Assembly (NCBI GenBank): GCA_026708015.1
Contig: JAPOVT010000056.1
Span: 1 to 64,000, forward strand
Direction: 5' to 3'
Origin: a bacterium
Lineage (GTDB): Bacteria; Actinomycetota; Acidimicrobiia; Acidimicrobiales; Bin134
DNA: 64,000 nucleotides
Both the position numbers and the translations under genes were made by a program. Below are positions 7,465 to 16,863 of the stretch, in pieces. The notes beneath the pieces were generated by a model. The model was not told the origin of the DNA. It saw only the letters and a program-made list of their open reading frames with translations, and made no database searches. The first letter of the stretch is position 1. Every line of letters starts with the position of its first letter.

Positions 7465-9354
7465 TCACCATCCCACCCGTTGATCGGCTCTGCCGGTGTC
7501 CATGGCGGCCCGGGCGGCCCGCACATCGGCGCTGGCGCTCACCTCGGGCACGCCCACTTCCCAGAACGAGCCGCCCTCGGTCCAGCGGTAAGCATGGGTA
7601 TTCAGGGCGATCACATAGGTGCTCTCGGCGGCCCTGGCCCGGCCGAACGCGGCTTCGAGTTCGGCGATGGAGGTCACGGTCTCGGTTTCGCAGCCCATGG
7701 AGGCGGCGTGGGCTGCGAAGTCAACCGCGGTTGGTTCCTGCACTCGGGAGTCGGCGATGAGGTTGTTGAACGGCACGCCGCCCTGGGCCAGTTGCAGGCG
7801 GTTGATCACCGCGTAGCCGCCGTTGTCGCACACGATGACGATGAGTTTGTGGCCGGTGAGCACCGTGCTATAGAGATCGCTGTTCATCATGAGGTAGGAG
7901 CCGTCTCCCACCAGCACCACCACCTCCCGGTCGGGCAGGGCCATCTTGGCCCCCCATCCGCCGGAGATCTCATAGCCCATGCAGGAGTAGCCGTATTCGC
8001 AATCGAAGGAATGGACGGCCTGGCCCCGCCATCCATTGACCAGCTCGCCGGGGAATCCTCCGGCCGCGGCCAGCACATAGGTGGACTCATCGGCGGCCCG
8101 GTCCACCACTCCCACGACCTGGGCGTAGGTGGGCAGATCGGCGTCGGCCTCGGCATCGTCGGCAGATCGTCCGGCCGCTGCCACCGTCTCGGGGGCGGCG
8201 ATCTTGTCGATGTAGGCGTGGTATTGCGAAGTCTCCGAAGAGGCCCGGTCTGACCACTCCTCGGGGGCCCGGCAATCACCCAGGGCCGCTCCCAGCTCGG
8301 TGAGGCCCTCGCGGGCGTCGGCCACCAGCGGCAGCGAGCGATGCTTGGTGGCGTCGAAGCGGGCCGCGTTCAGACCGATGATCTGCACGTCGTCGCCCCC
8401 ACCGAACACCGTCCACGATCCGGTGACGAAGTCGCCCAGGCGGGTGCCCACCGCCAGCACCACATCGGCCTCGGCAGCCATGGCATTGGCCGAGGTGCAC
8501 CCGGTGACGCCGATGGGGCCGCAATTCAGCCGGTGGTCGGCCACCAGCGAGGTGCGCCCGGCCACCGTCTCCACCACCGGGATGTTGTGGATCTCGGCGA
8601 AAGAGCGCAGCTCGTCTTCAGCCAGCGACCAGTGGACCCCGCCGCCGGCCACGATCAAAGGCCGCTCAGCGGCAACCAGCGCGGCCGCGGCCCGACGAAG
8701 CTCGCGGGTGTCGGGCCGGGGACGGCGGATCTCGTGGATGGCCTCCTCGAAGAAACGGGCGGGGAAGTCGTAGGCCTCGCCCTGGATGTCTTGGGGCAGA
8801 CCGATGAAGGCCGGACCGCAGTCGCCGGGGTCGAGCATGGTATTGACGGCGTTGGGGAGCGACTGGACCAGCTGCTCGGGCGCGGTTATGCGATCCCAGT
8901 AGCGGACTACGGGTCGGAAGGCGTCGTTTGCCGTCACAGTCGGATTGTCGAAGTGCTCCACCTGCTGGAGCACGGGGTCGGGGATGCGGCTGTTGAAGGT
9001 GTCGCCGGCCAACAGCAGCAACGGCATCCGGTTGGCCATGGCCACTGCAGCCGCGGTCACCATGTTGGTGGCACCGGGGCCGATGGAGCTGGTGGCGGCC
9101 ATGATACGGCGGCGGCGGTTGGCCTTGGCGTAGGCCACCGCGGCCAGGGCCATGCCCTGCTCGTTCTGACCCCGCCAGGTGGGCAGCGCCTCGCCGGCCT
9201 GCTCCAGATCATGGCCCAGACAGGTGACGTTGCCGTGGCCGAAAATGGCGAATACTCCTGCGAACAGGGGGACGGCCTGGCCGTCGATCTCGATGCGCTG
9301 GGCCGCCAGATAGCGCACCACGGCCCCCGAGGTTGTCAGGCGGATGGTTTCCAT
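7465..9354 (-). CDS. iolD: 3D-(3,5/4)-trihydroxycyclohexane-1,2-dione hydrolase (ThDP-dependent)
   Basis: A 629-residue thiamine-diphosphate enzyme of the acetolactate synthase superfamily with full IolD length. The N-terminal segment 'ALPTWRGQNEQGMA' carries the catalytic Glu65. The ThDP/Mg motif begins at GDG (483-485) and ends near Asn511. IolD opens the ring of trihydroxycyclohexane-1,2-dione to give 5-deoxy-D-glucuronate. The ATG at 9354 has GAGGG about 6 bases upstream. The gene sits between a Gfo/Idh/MocA gene and the desaturase-Rieske gene in one transcription direction. The ring-opening enzyme is the pathway's most specific marker, so the whole operon can be assigned to cyclitol catabolism with confidence. 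Confidence 0.96.
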   Translation of the reverse strand: METIRLTTSGAVVRYLAAQRIEIDGQAVPLFAGVFAIFGHGNVTCLGHDLEQAGEALPTWRGQNEQGMALAAVAYAKANRRRRIMAATSSIGPGATNMVTAAAVAMANRMPLLLLAGDTFNSRIPDPVLQQVEHFDNPTVTANDAFRPVVRYWDRITAPEQLVQSLPNAVNTMLDPGDCGPAFIGLPQDIQGEAYDFPARFFEEAIHEIRRPRPDTRELRRAAAALVAAERPLIVAGGGVHWSLAEDELRSFAEIHNIPVVETVAGRTSLVADHRLNCGPIGVTGCTSANAMAAEADVVLAVGTRLGDFVTGSWTVFGGGDDVQIIGLNAARFDATKHRSLPLVADAREGLTELGAALGDCRAPEEWSDRASSETSQYHAYIDKIAAPETVAAAGRSADDAEADADLPTYAQVVGVVDRAADESTYVLAAAGGFPGELVNGWRGQAVHSFDCEYGYSCMGYEISGGWGAKMALPDREVVVLVGDGSYLMMNSDLYSTVLTGHKLIVIVCDNGGYAVINRLQLAQGGVPFNNLIADSRVQEPTAVDFAAHAASMGCETETVTSIAELEAAFGRARAAESTYVIALNTHAYRWTEGGSFWEVGVPEVSASADVRAARAAMDTGRADQRVGW

Positions 9355-9367
9355 GGCTGCCCTCCCT

Positions 9368-10543
9368 TCAATCCATCCTCAGCGATACCACATCTTCCCA
9401 GGTGCCGGTCTCCCAGCTCTTCAGCATGGCCGCTTGCACGCTCACACAGGCGAGCGCCTGCTCCATGCCCGCACTGTGAGGCCGCCCCTCGGCCACCGCG
9501 GCGAGGAACTCGTGGTCTTGGATGGCCACCATGTCCTCGAAGCCAATGGAGTTGGCGTCGCCCGGTACGAAGACGCCGTGGAAGGGGTGGCGATCGCTGG
9601 CCCGAACGGTGGTGTAGCCCTGCTGGGGGTCGGACGCCCGGAAAAGCTGGAGTTCGTTCAATGTCTCGTGGTTCCAGCTCAAAGCCCCCTCGGTGCCGTA
9701 GACGTCGAAGGCCATTTGGCTTTGGGGACCGACGATGGCCCGGCTGGCCTCGAACATTCCATGGCTGCCGTTGGCAAACACAGCCAGCGCGCCGAAGTAG
9801 TCCTCGTTGGTGACCTCGCCGGTGGGATCACTGGGGCTGCCTCGGTCGTAGTGGGTCCCTGCCCCTGACGGCAGCGGGCGCTCCTTGATGAAGGTCTCAC
9901 CGATGCCCACCACCCGGGTGATGGGGCCGTTCAGCATCAGGGCCAAATCCACCGCATGGCTCAAGATGTCGGTGGTGGCACCGTGCCCGGCTTGGTCGAT
10001 GAGAAAGCGCCAGGAGAGCAGGCCCATGGGGTCAGCCCCGTACATCGAGAAGAACCGGCCCCGATAGTTGGAGATCTGCCCCAGTTGACCGGTGGCGATG
10101 AGCTCTCGGGCGTAGAGCACCAGGGGGGCGAAGCGGTAGTTGTAGCCCACCCCGGTGACGATCCCGGCCTTGCGGCAGGCCTGGGCGATTCGGGCGGTCT
10201 GGATAGGAGTGCCTCCCACCGGCTTCTCGCAGAACACGTGCTTTCCGGCTTCGGCGGCCGCGGTGGCCAATGGCTCGTGGAGCATGTTGGGAGCGCAGAC
10301 GACGACCACGTCGACGTCGGGATGTTCTATGGCGGGACGCCAATCTTCGGTGGCCTCTCGGAAACCGAAGGCACTGATCGCCGCATGGCGGCGGGACTCC
10401 ACGTTGTCGGAGCAGATCACCAAGTCCACGTCGTAGGCCCGATCCTCGAACAGCGTGGGCAGACGCAGGTAGGAGCGGGTGTGGGCCTGGCCCATCCAGC
10501 CGAAGCCCACAACGGCCAGACCGAGTCGTTTTGGGGAGGTCAC
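9368..10543 (-). CDS. Second Gfo/Idh/MocA-family oxidoreductase
   Basis: A 391-residue NAD(P)-dependent oxidoreductase. Its N-terminal motif is 'LAVVGFGWMGQAHTRSY', the Lys motif is 'CEKPVGG', and the C-terminal substrate domain is longer than that of IolG. The GTG start at 10543 overlaps the stop of the 2-hydroxyacid dehydrogenase (GTGA), indicating translational coupling. The upstream in-frame extension reads through that gene and is a shadow. Two Gfo/Idh/MocA enzymes in one inositol operon usually act on different stereoisomers (for example scyllo- or chiro-inositol) or on a derived keto-sugar. The exact substrate cannot be read from the sequence. Confidence 0.85.
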   Translation of the reverse strand: MTSPKRLGLAVVGFGWMGQAHTRSYLRLPTLFEDRAYDVDLVICSDNVESRRHAAISAFGFREATEDWRPAIEHPDVDVVVVCAPNMLHEPLATAAAEAGKHVFCEKPVGGTPIQTARIAQACRKAGIVTGVGYNYRFAPLVLYARELIATGQLGQISNYRGRFFSMYGADPMGLLSWRFLIDQAGHGATTDILSHAVDLALMLNGPITRVVGIGETFIKERPLPSGAGTHYDRGSPSDPTGEVTNEDYFGALAVFANGSHGMFEASRAIVGPQSQMAFDVYGTEGALSWNHETLNELQLFRASDPQQGYTTVRASDRHPFHGVFVPGDANSIGFEDMVAIQDHEFLAAVAEGRPHSAGMEQALACVSVQAAMLKSWETGTWEDVVSLRMD

Positions 10544-11505
10544 GGCCTGGTCCCTACCCGGCGGTCCACTCCCGGATGGGCTGCGGCAGGGTCGAGCAGG
10601 TGCTCGGGTATGCCGCCCCGCAGCCAGGTGAGAGCCTGGTCCAGCGCTTGGCCAATCAGCCTGACGATCCCCACGGTGGTGGTCGAGGCCACATGGGGGG
10701 TGACGACCACGTTGACGCGGCCCAACAGGGGATGGTCGGGGGGCAGCGGCTCGGGGTCGGTGACGTCGAGGCCCGCGCCGGCCACGTGCCCCGAGTCGAG
10801 GGCGGTCAATAGGGCTTCTTGGTCCAGCAGCGCGCCCCGGGCGCAGTTGATGATGATCACGCCAGGACGCATGGCAGCCAGCGAATCCGAATTGATGATG
10901 TGGCGGGTTTCGGAGGTGGCCGGCGCGTGCAACGACACCACGTCGGCCTCCGTCCAAAGCTGGTCGAGGCCGACCAACTCGCCCACGGGCGCGACCTCGA
11001 GATAGGGGTCGTAGACCAGAAGGCTCATCCCCAATGCCTCGGCGTAGCGCCCCAGAAGAGAGCCGATCCGCCCACAGCCCACCAAACCCAGCACTCGCCC
11101 GTCCAGCTCCAGCGCGCCGGGGCCAGTGAGTCGGCCCGGGCCACCCGCGGTACCGGCGGCCAGGCGAGCTTCGGAACCCTTGAGCCGCTTGGCCACCGAC
11201 AGCATCAGCGCCAAGGCGTGCTCGGCGGTGGAAACCGTGGGGGCGTCGGGGGTGTTACAGGCGGCCACCCCGTGGGCGGCGCAGGCAGCGACATCCACGT
11301 TGTCGTAGCCGATGCCCGAGCGGGCTACCACCTTGAGGTTGGACAGCCGGCGGCAGGCATCGTCGTCCCACGCCCGGTCGGCGGCCACCACCACGCCGTC
11401 GGCGTGCTCTGGGCCGTCAACCAACTCCACATCGGGGGGAATAGCCAACTCTGATGGGGGAGTGCGGTCGATCCAAATCCGGAACTTGTTGCCTGATCCG
11501 GTCAT
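10540..11505 (-). CDS. D-isomer-specific 2-hydroxyacid dehydrogenase
   Basis: A 321-residue member of the PGDH/glyoxylate-reductase family. The NAD-binding motif 'LGLVGCGRIGSLLG' is clear. The catalytic triad is visible as Arg in 'NCARGALLD', Glu in 'DPEPLP' and His in 'VTPHVAS'. It lacks the long C-terminal ACT region of SerA, so it is not the serine-pathway enzyme. It lies between iolC and the second Gfo/Idh/MocA gene, overlapping the latter by four bases. This family is not part of the standard iol pathway. It may reduce a keto-acid by-product or oxidise a side-chain product of methylated or aminated cyclitols (inference). Confidence 0.85.
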   Translation of the reverse strand: MTGSGNKFRIWIDRTPPSELAIPPDVELVDGPEHADGVVVAADRAWDDDACRRLSNLKVVARSGIGYDNVDVAACAAHGVAACNTPDAPTVSTAEHALALMLSVAKRLKGSEARLAAGTAGGPGRLTGPGALELDGRVLGLVGCGRIGSLLGRYAEALGMSLLVYDPYLEVAPVGELVGLDQLWTEADVVSLHAPATSETRHIINSDSLAAMRPGVIIINCARGALLDQEALLTALDSGHVAGAGLDVTDPEPLPPDHPLLGRVNVVVTPHVASTTTVGIVRLIGQALDQALTWLRGGIPEHLLDPAAAHPGVDRRVGTRP

Positions 11506-11539
11506 GCTCCGGCCTCACCGGGGAAATCTGTTGGAGCGA

Positions 11540-12520
11540 TCATTGTTCTCGGGCCAGCATCTCGTCGATCTCCGCAGGGGTGGGCATGGCGTCAGAACAG
11601 GCCAAGCGACCAGCCACGATAGCCCCGGCGGCGTTGGCCCGAGTGACGATTGCAACCGGGTCGAGGCCAGCCAGCAGCCCATCAGCCAGCGAACCCCCGA
11701 AAGCGTCGCCGGCCCCGAGGCCACAAACCACCTCCACTGGCATTGGGCGCACCTCGGAGCGGTTCTCTGGAGTGGCCACCAGCACTCCGTCGGCCCCCTG
11801 TTTCACGATGGCTAGCAACACGCCTCGATCCAGTAGCCGATCAGCGGCATCATGGGGATCGGAGGTGCCGATGGCAATCTCGCACTCGGTACGGTTGCCC
11901 ACCGCAACGGTGGCCAACTCGACGGCCTGACCGATGTGGGTGCCGGCCTCTTGGGGGGAGTTCCAGAAGCTGGGCCGGTAGTCCAAGTCGAGCACGGTGT
12001 GGGGACGGCGGTTCCGCCGGTCGAGTACCTCCATCACGGTGGAGCGGGACGGTTCTTGGGCGAAGCGGGATCCGGCGGTCCACAGCACTGGCACTGTGGC
12101 GGCGATGTCGGGGATATCGGCAGGCCGCAGGTTCATCTCCGGGCCGCGGGGCTCGCGGTAGAACAGCAGCGGCGGGTCGGTCGGGGGGTCAAGGGCGCAG
12201 AAGGCCAGCGCGGTGCGCAAGTCGGGGTCAGTGGAGACGAAGCGATTGTCCACTCCGAACTTCTCGGCCAGTTCGCCCCTGATGTACTCGCCGAAGCCGT
12301 CGTCGCCCACCCGGGTCACCACCGCGGTCCGCCGCCCCAGTCGGGCGCAGGCCACCGCCACGTTGGTGGGGGAGCCGCCAATCGACTTGGCGAACGTTTG
12401 GACCTTGCTCAGCGGAACGCCGCTCTGCTGGGGATACAGATCGACGCTGACCCGTCCGATGGTCAGCACCTCGAGATTGGTTGGAGCGCGGGCAGCGTCA
12501 GCCGCCTGTGTGTCAGTCAC
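11540..12520 (-). CDS. iolC: 5-dehydro-2-deoxygluconokinase
   Basis: A 326-residue PfkB-family sugar kinase. It shows the IolC-type N-terminus 'LTIGRVSVDLYPQQSG', the substrate-site segment 'SIGGSPTNVAVACARLG', and the PfkB C-terminal signature 'GLGAGDAFGGSL' near residue 273 with the catalytic Asp. It phosphorylates 2-deoxy-5-keto-D-gluconate using ATP. GTG start at 12520. Unlike many proteobacterial IolC proteins it has no C-terminal DUF2090 aldolase extension; the separate LacD-type aldolase at the end of the operon would supply that step. Confidence 0.93.
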   Translation of the reverse strand: MTDTQAADAARAPTNLEVLTIGRVSVDLYPQQSGVPLSKVQTFAKSIGGSPTNVAVACARLGRRTAVVTRVGDDGFGEYIRGELAEKFGVDNRFVSTDPDLRTALAFCALDPPTDPPLLFYREPRGPEMNLRPADIPDIAATVPVLWTAGSRFAQEPSRSTVMEVLDRRNRRPHTVLDLDYRPSFWNSPQEAGTHIGQAVELATVAVGNRTECEIAIGTSDPHDAADRLLDRGVLLAIVKQGADGVLVATPENRSEVRPMPVEVVCGLGAGDAFGGSLADGLLAGLDPVAIVTRANAAGAIVAGRLACSDAMPTPAEIDEMLAREQ

Positions 12521-12552
12521 GCAGTGATGCTAGTTGTGGCCAGAAGCTCCGA

Positions 12553-13332
12553 CTATGTACCAGCTTGAGCCAGTTCGTGCTGAAGTGCTTCGAGCTCGGC
12601 ACCACCGGCCATGAGCTGGGTCAGATCAGCTTGCGACAGCTCTTCCTTGGCCCAGTTGCCCATGGACACTCCCCGGTTGAGGATCACAAATCGATCGCCC
12701 ACCGGGTAGGCGTGGTTGGGATTGTGGGTGATGAAAATGACCGCCAAGCCCTGGTCCCGGGCCTCCACAATGCGCCGCAGAACCACGCCCGACTGCTTGA
12801 CGCCCAGCGCTGAGGTGGGCTCGTCGAGGATCAGTACCCGGGCGCCGAAGTAGCTGGCCCGGGCGATGGCCACCGACTGCCGCTCGCCCCCGGAAAGCGT
12901 GCCCACGGGTTGCTCGACGTCGCGGATGTCGATTCCCATCTTGGCCATCTCTTCTTTGGCGATGCGCTTGGCCCCCTCGATGTCAATCTGGCGGAAGGGC
13001 CAGATGCCCGTCTTCGGCTCTGACCCCAAGAAGAAGTTCCGCCACACCGACATGAGCGGCACCATGGCCAAGTCCTGGTACACGGTGGCGATCCCTCGAC
13101 CCAGCGCCTCGCGGGGCGAGTTGAAGCGCACTTCCTGGCCTTCCATCAAGAGCGTGCCCTCGTCGTGCTGATGCACGCCGGCCAGGATCTTGATGAAAGT
13201 GGACTTGCCCGCGCCGTTGTCCCCCAGCACGCAGGTGACCTCGCCGGGATTCACCGTGGTGGTCACGCCGGTGAGGGCGATGATGTTCCCGTAGAACTTC
13301 GAGATGTTGTTGAGTTCGAGGAATTCAGCCAT
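12553..13332 (-). CDS. Sugar/cyclitol ABC importer, ATP-binding subunit
   Basis: A 259-residue single ABC ATPase of the RbsA/XylG class. Walker A is 'GDNGAGKST', the signature is '[14 protein letters not shown]' and Walker B is '[12 protein letters not shown]'. It is half the length of canonical RbsA (about 500 residues, two domains), so it probably works as a homodimer. The ATG at 13332 is preceded by AAGGAG at 8 bases. Together with the permease and binding lipoprotein upstream it makes a complete importer, placed with iol genes and so probably taking up inositol or a derivative. Confidence 0.92.
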   Translation of the reverse strand: MAEFLELNNISKFYGNIIALTGVTTTVNPGEVTCVLGDNGAGKSTFIKILAGVHQHDEGTLLMEGQEVRFNSPREALGRGIATVYQDLAMVPLMSVWRNFFLGSEPKTGIWPFRQIDIEGAKRIAKEEMAKMGIDIRDVEQPVGTLSGGERQSVAIARASYFGARVLILDEPTSALGVKQSGVVLRRIVEARDQGLAVIFITHNPNHAYPVGDRFVILNRGVSMGNWAKEELSQADLTQLMAGGAELEALQHELAQAGT

Positions 13333-13384
13333 CAGCAGGTCTCCTTGAGGTTGTTGGTAGTCCGAATTGTCTGCCGGGAGAAAG

Positions 13385-15640
13385 TCATCGGACCTTCTCT
13401 GCTTGAGAGCGCACATAGTTGTTGACCAGCACCGCCACCAGCAGCAAGGCGCCCAACACCAGGAAGCGCCAGTCGCTGTTCCAGGTAGCAAAACCGATAC
13501 CGGAGGTGATCATGCCCCAGATCACCGCGCCGATAGCCGCGCCGATGGCCGATCCATAACCACCGGTAAGCAGACAGCCGCCGACCACGGCCACAATGAT
13601 GTAGCGGAACTCGTTTCCGTCGCCCACGTTGGCCTGCACTGAGTTGAGTCGGAAAGCGATCACCATGCCCGTGACCCAGGCCGACGCCGACACCAGCATG
13701 AACAGCGTGGTCTTGGTACGGGCGGCAGGCACACCCACCGAACGGGAGGCGTCCTTGTTGCCGCCCACGGCGAAAATCCAGTTTCCGAACTGGGTGCGGG
13801 CCAGGACCCAGGCCCCTGCCACTGCAAACAACAAGAAAAGCATCACACCCACGCCGAAGCGAGTCTGGGCCTGGGTAGCGGCCAGTTCTTCGCTGGTGAT
13901 GAACATCAGCTTGGCCGCGATGCCCAGCATCACTGAGCCCAGCCCGACGAAGACCAGCGATCGGCCCACGCTCTCGTCGGAGGTGAACAGCGTGCGGTAG
14001 AGGGTGGCCAAGGCAAAGACCGCGAATGCGACGATGCCCCCCTTGGCCACCGCCATGATGATGCTGTAGAGAATCCCGTCGCCATCGGCCAATTCCAGGA
14101 TCAATGACACGAGTCCTGCGACCAATCCGAGCACTGTCCCGACTTGCCGAGCGAGCGGGCCGTGTGCCGGTGGTGGCGGGGCAGAGGTGCGCCGGGCCGC
14201 GATCAGCCGGGCGACGGCGGAGGCGGCGAGTAGGAGCGCGATCAACAGCAGGGCAGTGAACAGCTCCACCCGCAGCTTTCGGGAGGTGGCCTCCGACTGG
14301 ATGAAGAAGGCCAGTATCACGATGCCCACCGAGGTGAGGAGGGTGAACAATGCCGCTAGCCCTCGGCGCCGGGCGGCAATGCTCAGCAGTACCACCCCCG
14401 CAAGGGCCAAGATGCCGAACAGGATGGCTCGGGCCCCCTGCACGGTGATCATGTAGCTGACGGCGGGGATGAGGGCGATAAGGGCACCGATAGCGGGATA
14501 TCCCACGCTGACCCGGCCCAGCGCGGCCAGCACGGCCAATACCCCGGTGGCGCCAATGCCGATGGCCAACACAGCGCGTCCCGGCGTGCCGGTCAAGAAG
14601 TCGAGGCGGTCGGCATTGTTGGAGTCCATGACGGCGGCGATGAGAATGGCACCGACAATGGCCACAACCCCGGCGATCAGGAACTGGACCACCCGCGGGT
14701 CGTGTTCCGTTGAGGTTGGTTCTCGCTCGGCTGGTTGGTAGCGGGCCAGACACCAGCCAGCCACCGCTGCCAGAACTCCCGCTCCGGTGATGATTCCGAA
14801 TATCCAGTTGGAGCTCTTGCTGTCTTTGCTGAGCAGCAGGATGTAGCCAACTGTCCCGACAGCGGCTCCCACGATGAACATCAAGTATCCGCCCAAGACC
14901 GGTCTCTTCCGGCGAGAGTAGGCCAACTCCATGGTGCCCAGGATCAAGACAACCGCGCCGATGATGAGTAGACCGCTCCAAGCCCAGTCTCTGCTGCTCC
15001 AGAGATTGGTCCAGCCATCGTTCTCCCACACATGGCCGTTTCGGACCCAGGTGGCGCCGAAGATGTTGTCCCAGAACTCGTAGCCGCCCGACCGGTCGAG
15101 ACCTTCAGCGATCACCTTGTTGGTGAACAGCTTGGTGAAGCCGAGCTTGGCCCCGATGAGGATGAAGAACGTGCCCAGGGTGACGATGAAGCTGGGCAGC
15201 GAGGTCTTGTCCACCAGCGTCCCGTTGAACCAGCCGATGGCCAAGGCAAAAGCCAGTGAGAGCGGGACTGCGAGGTGGAGGCTGAGCCCGGCACCGCCCA
15301 ACTCAGCGGTGTCACTGCTCAACAAGACCACAATCACCGCGGTGGCCCCGGTCATGGAGCCGGAGGAGAGGTCGAACTCTCCTCCGATCATCAGCAAGGC
15401 CACCGGTATCGCCATCAAGCCGAGCGTGGCCGCTACGTCCAGATAGTTCGCTGTACCCCCAGCGGTTCCGAATGGGGCCGACACCAGCCAGAACAGCAGC
15501 CAGACTCCGACTGCGCCGATCAGAGCGCCGATCTCCGGTCTGGTCAACAGCTGTTGGACCGGACCTCGGTGGGCTAATCGCTCGTCTTCAACCGACGGCG
15601 AGCTATCCGTAGAGTCAGTCGTAGTGGTCGCGTCGGACAC
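13385..15640 (-). CDS. Oversized RbsC-type ABC permease with a large multi-helix insertion
   Basis: A 751-residue permease, over twice the usual 320-350. Residues about 35-245 match the first half of an RbsC-type permease ('[13 protein letters not shown]', '[13 protein letters not shown]'). Residues 614-751 match the second half ('[20 protein letters not shown]', then '[18 protein letters not shown]'). Between them, about 365 residues contain many additional hydrophobic segments, roughly nine to ten predicted helices, not found in ordinary family members. GTG at 15640 is chosen because GAGAGGGGGG lies just upstream; a TTG at 15679 would add 13 residues without a site. No frameshift or stop breaks it. 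The role of the insertion is unknown. Confidence 0.85.
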   Translation of the reverse strand: MSDATTTTDSTDSSPSVEDERLAHRGPVQQLLTRPEIGALIGAVGVWLLFWLVSAPFGTAGGTANYLDVAATLGLMAIPVALLMIGGEFDLSSGSMTGATAVIVVLLSSDTAELGGAGLSLHLAVPLSLAFALAIGWFNGTLVDKTSLPSFIVTLGTFFILIGAKLGFTKLFTNKVIAEGLDRSGGYEFWDNIFGATWVRNGHVWENDGWTNLWSSRDWAWSGLLIIGAVVLILGTMELAYSRRKRPVLGGYLMFIVGAAVGTVGYILLLSKDSKSSNWIFGIITGAGVLAAVAGWCLARYQPAEREPTSTEHDPRVVQFLIAGVVAIVGAILIAAVMDSNNADRLDFLTGTPGRAVLAIGIGATGVLAVLAALGRVSVGYPAIGALIALIPAVSYMITVQGARAILFGILALAGVVLLSIAARRRGLAALFTLLTSVGIVILAFFIQSEATSRKLRVELFTALLLIALLLAASAVARLIAARRTSAPPPPAHGPLARQVGTVLGLVAGLVSLILELADGDGILYSIIMAVAKGGIVAFAVFALATLYRTLFTSDESVGRSLVFVGLGSVMLGIAAKLMFITSEELAATQAQTRFGVGVMLFLLFAVAGAWVLARTQFGNWIFAVGGNKDASRSVGVPAARTKTTLFMLVSASAWVTGMVIAFRLNSVQANVGDGNEFRYIIVAVVGGCLLTGGYGSAIGAAIGAVIWGMITSGIGFATWNSDWRFLVLGALLLVAVLVNNYVRSQAEKVR

Positions 15641-15709
15641 GAGAGCCCCCCTCTCTACCTGGGCGATGTACCCGGCCAATGGACTTCTTTGACTATAAGC
15701 GAAACGAAA

Positions 15710-15741
15710 GGAGCGCTGCCCGGATACCCGGGCAGCGCTCC
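15710..15741 (-). terminator. Strong stem-loop between binding-protein and permease genes
   Basis: A perfect 14-base-pair GC-rich stem (15710-15723 with 15728-15741) closes a four-base loop, with T5 on the + strand side and TTTCGTTT on the - strand side. It lies 50 bases after the lipoprotein stop. In importer operons such a structure usually causes partial termination or protects the 3' end of the upstream message, giving more binding protein than permease. Full termination would cut off the permease and all iol genes, so partial readthrough is inferred. Confidence 0.8.
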
Positions 15742-15791
15742 TTTTTCTTGTTTCTTGCGACGCGCTCAGCGTCGCAGGTCAGTTTTTGGGT

Positions 15792-16835
15792 TTAGCGGGT
15801 TCCCTGGGAAACCAGCGCCTTGACCTCTGCCGCGTTGGCGGTGTCGACGAAGCCCGGGCCGGTGAGGATGGGCAGGCCGCCACCCGCGGTGTTCAGGTTG
15901 GTGGCTTGCAGGTGCATCAGGATGACCGGCAAGTAGCCCTGGAGGTACTGCTGCTGGTCGACCGTGAAGGCCACATGGCCATCCTCAATCTCATTGATGA
16001 GGTCGCTGGACAGGTCGAAACCGCCGATGATGAGGTCCCTACCGGCTTGCTCGCCGGCAGCAAGGGCCCGCAGGGGCAGGTTCGGACCGACACCGAGCAC
16101 GCCGTCGATGCTCTCATCGCCTTGAAGGATCGCAGCAATGGTGTTCTGCTGCTCATCGGGGGTGGCGTCGAGACCGACGAACTCCGAGGTCACCTGGCCG
16201 TTGAAGGTCTCGGCCAGGCCATTGCAGCGCTCTTCCAGAGCCACGTTGGTCTGCTCCTGGCGGGCGCAGAGCACGTGGGTGGCGCCCAGTGCATTGAACC
16301 GCTCGCCGGCGCCGTTACCGGCCACGGTCTCGGTTTGGCCGATGTGGGTGGTGGCGCCGAGGGCCTTGTAGTTGTTCACACCCGAGTTGAGCGTGTACAG
16401 CGGGATGCCCGCGGCAACCACGGCCTCAGCCGCCGACTGGACGCCAGCCGGATCGGCCAGCGAGATGGCAATACCGCTGGAGCCGGCAGCGATGGCCGCC
16501 TCGATCTCCTGGGCTTGCCTCAGGGCGTCGTTGTTGGAGCCGAAGTAGACGACGTCGCAGCCGATGGCCGCGGCGGCGTCACGCACAGCCACCTCAACCA
16601 CTGACCAGAAGGTGCCGGAGTCACCGTGGGTGATGACGTGGTAGGTGTGGTCGCAACCCTGGGTCGGGTCGACTTCCACGGCCTCCGTCGGCGCTGGAGC
16701 TTCAGTGGCTGGTGCCGCTGCTTCGGTAGGTGCGCTGGGTGCATCCTCGCTGGTGTCATCGTCGTCGTTGCCGCAGGCCGCGACTACGAGCGTGAACGCT
16801 AGGAGCAAAGCAAACAGCTTCCATAGCTTTCTCAT
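15792..16835 (-). CDS. Sugar/cyclitol-binding lipoprotein of the ABC importer
   Basis: A 347-residue periplasmic-binding-protein type 1 (Peripla_BP_4, RbsB-like) lipoprotein. Residues 1-20 are a signal peptide with the lipobox 'VVAAC', followed by an Asp-rich start and an Ala/Pro/Glu/Thr linker that spaces the domain from the membrane. The sugar-binding fold begins near 'YHVITHGDSGTFWSVV'. The ATG at 16835 (18 residues into the longest frame) has GAGAGGGG upstream and gives a proper signal peptide. It is the first transporter gene after the iolE-like gene, and the stem-loop behind it favours high expression. The ligand is probably inositol or a substituted cyclitol. Confidence 0.92.
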   Translation of the reverse strand: MRKLWKLFALLLAFTLVVAACGNDDDDTSEDAPSAPTEAAAPATEAPAPTEAVEVDPTQGCDHTYHVITHGDSGTFWSVVEVAVRDAAAAIGCDVVYFGSNNDALRQAQEIEAAIAAGSSGIAISLADPAGVQSAAEAVVAAGIPLYTLNSGVNNYKALGATTHIGQTETVAGNGAGERFNALGATHVLCARQEQTNVALEERCNGLAETFNGQVTSEFVGLDATPDEQQNTIAAILQGDESIDGVLGVGPNLPLRALAAGEQAGRDLIIGGFDLSSDLINEIEDGHVAFTVDQQQYLQGYLPVILMHLQATNLNTAGGGLPILTGPGFVDTANAAEVKALVSQGTR

Positions 16836-16863
16836 TGTTGGGTTACCCCTCTCAAGGTAGTTG

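Noticed and set aside
8341-9813. 490-codon + strand open frame antisense to iolD and the Gfo/Idh/MocA gene
   Set aside because: High-GC antisense shadow rich in Gly/His/Arg with no recognisable domain, opposite two confidently assigned genes.
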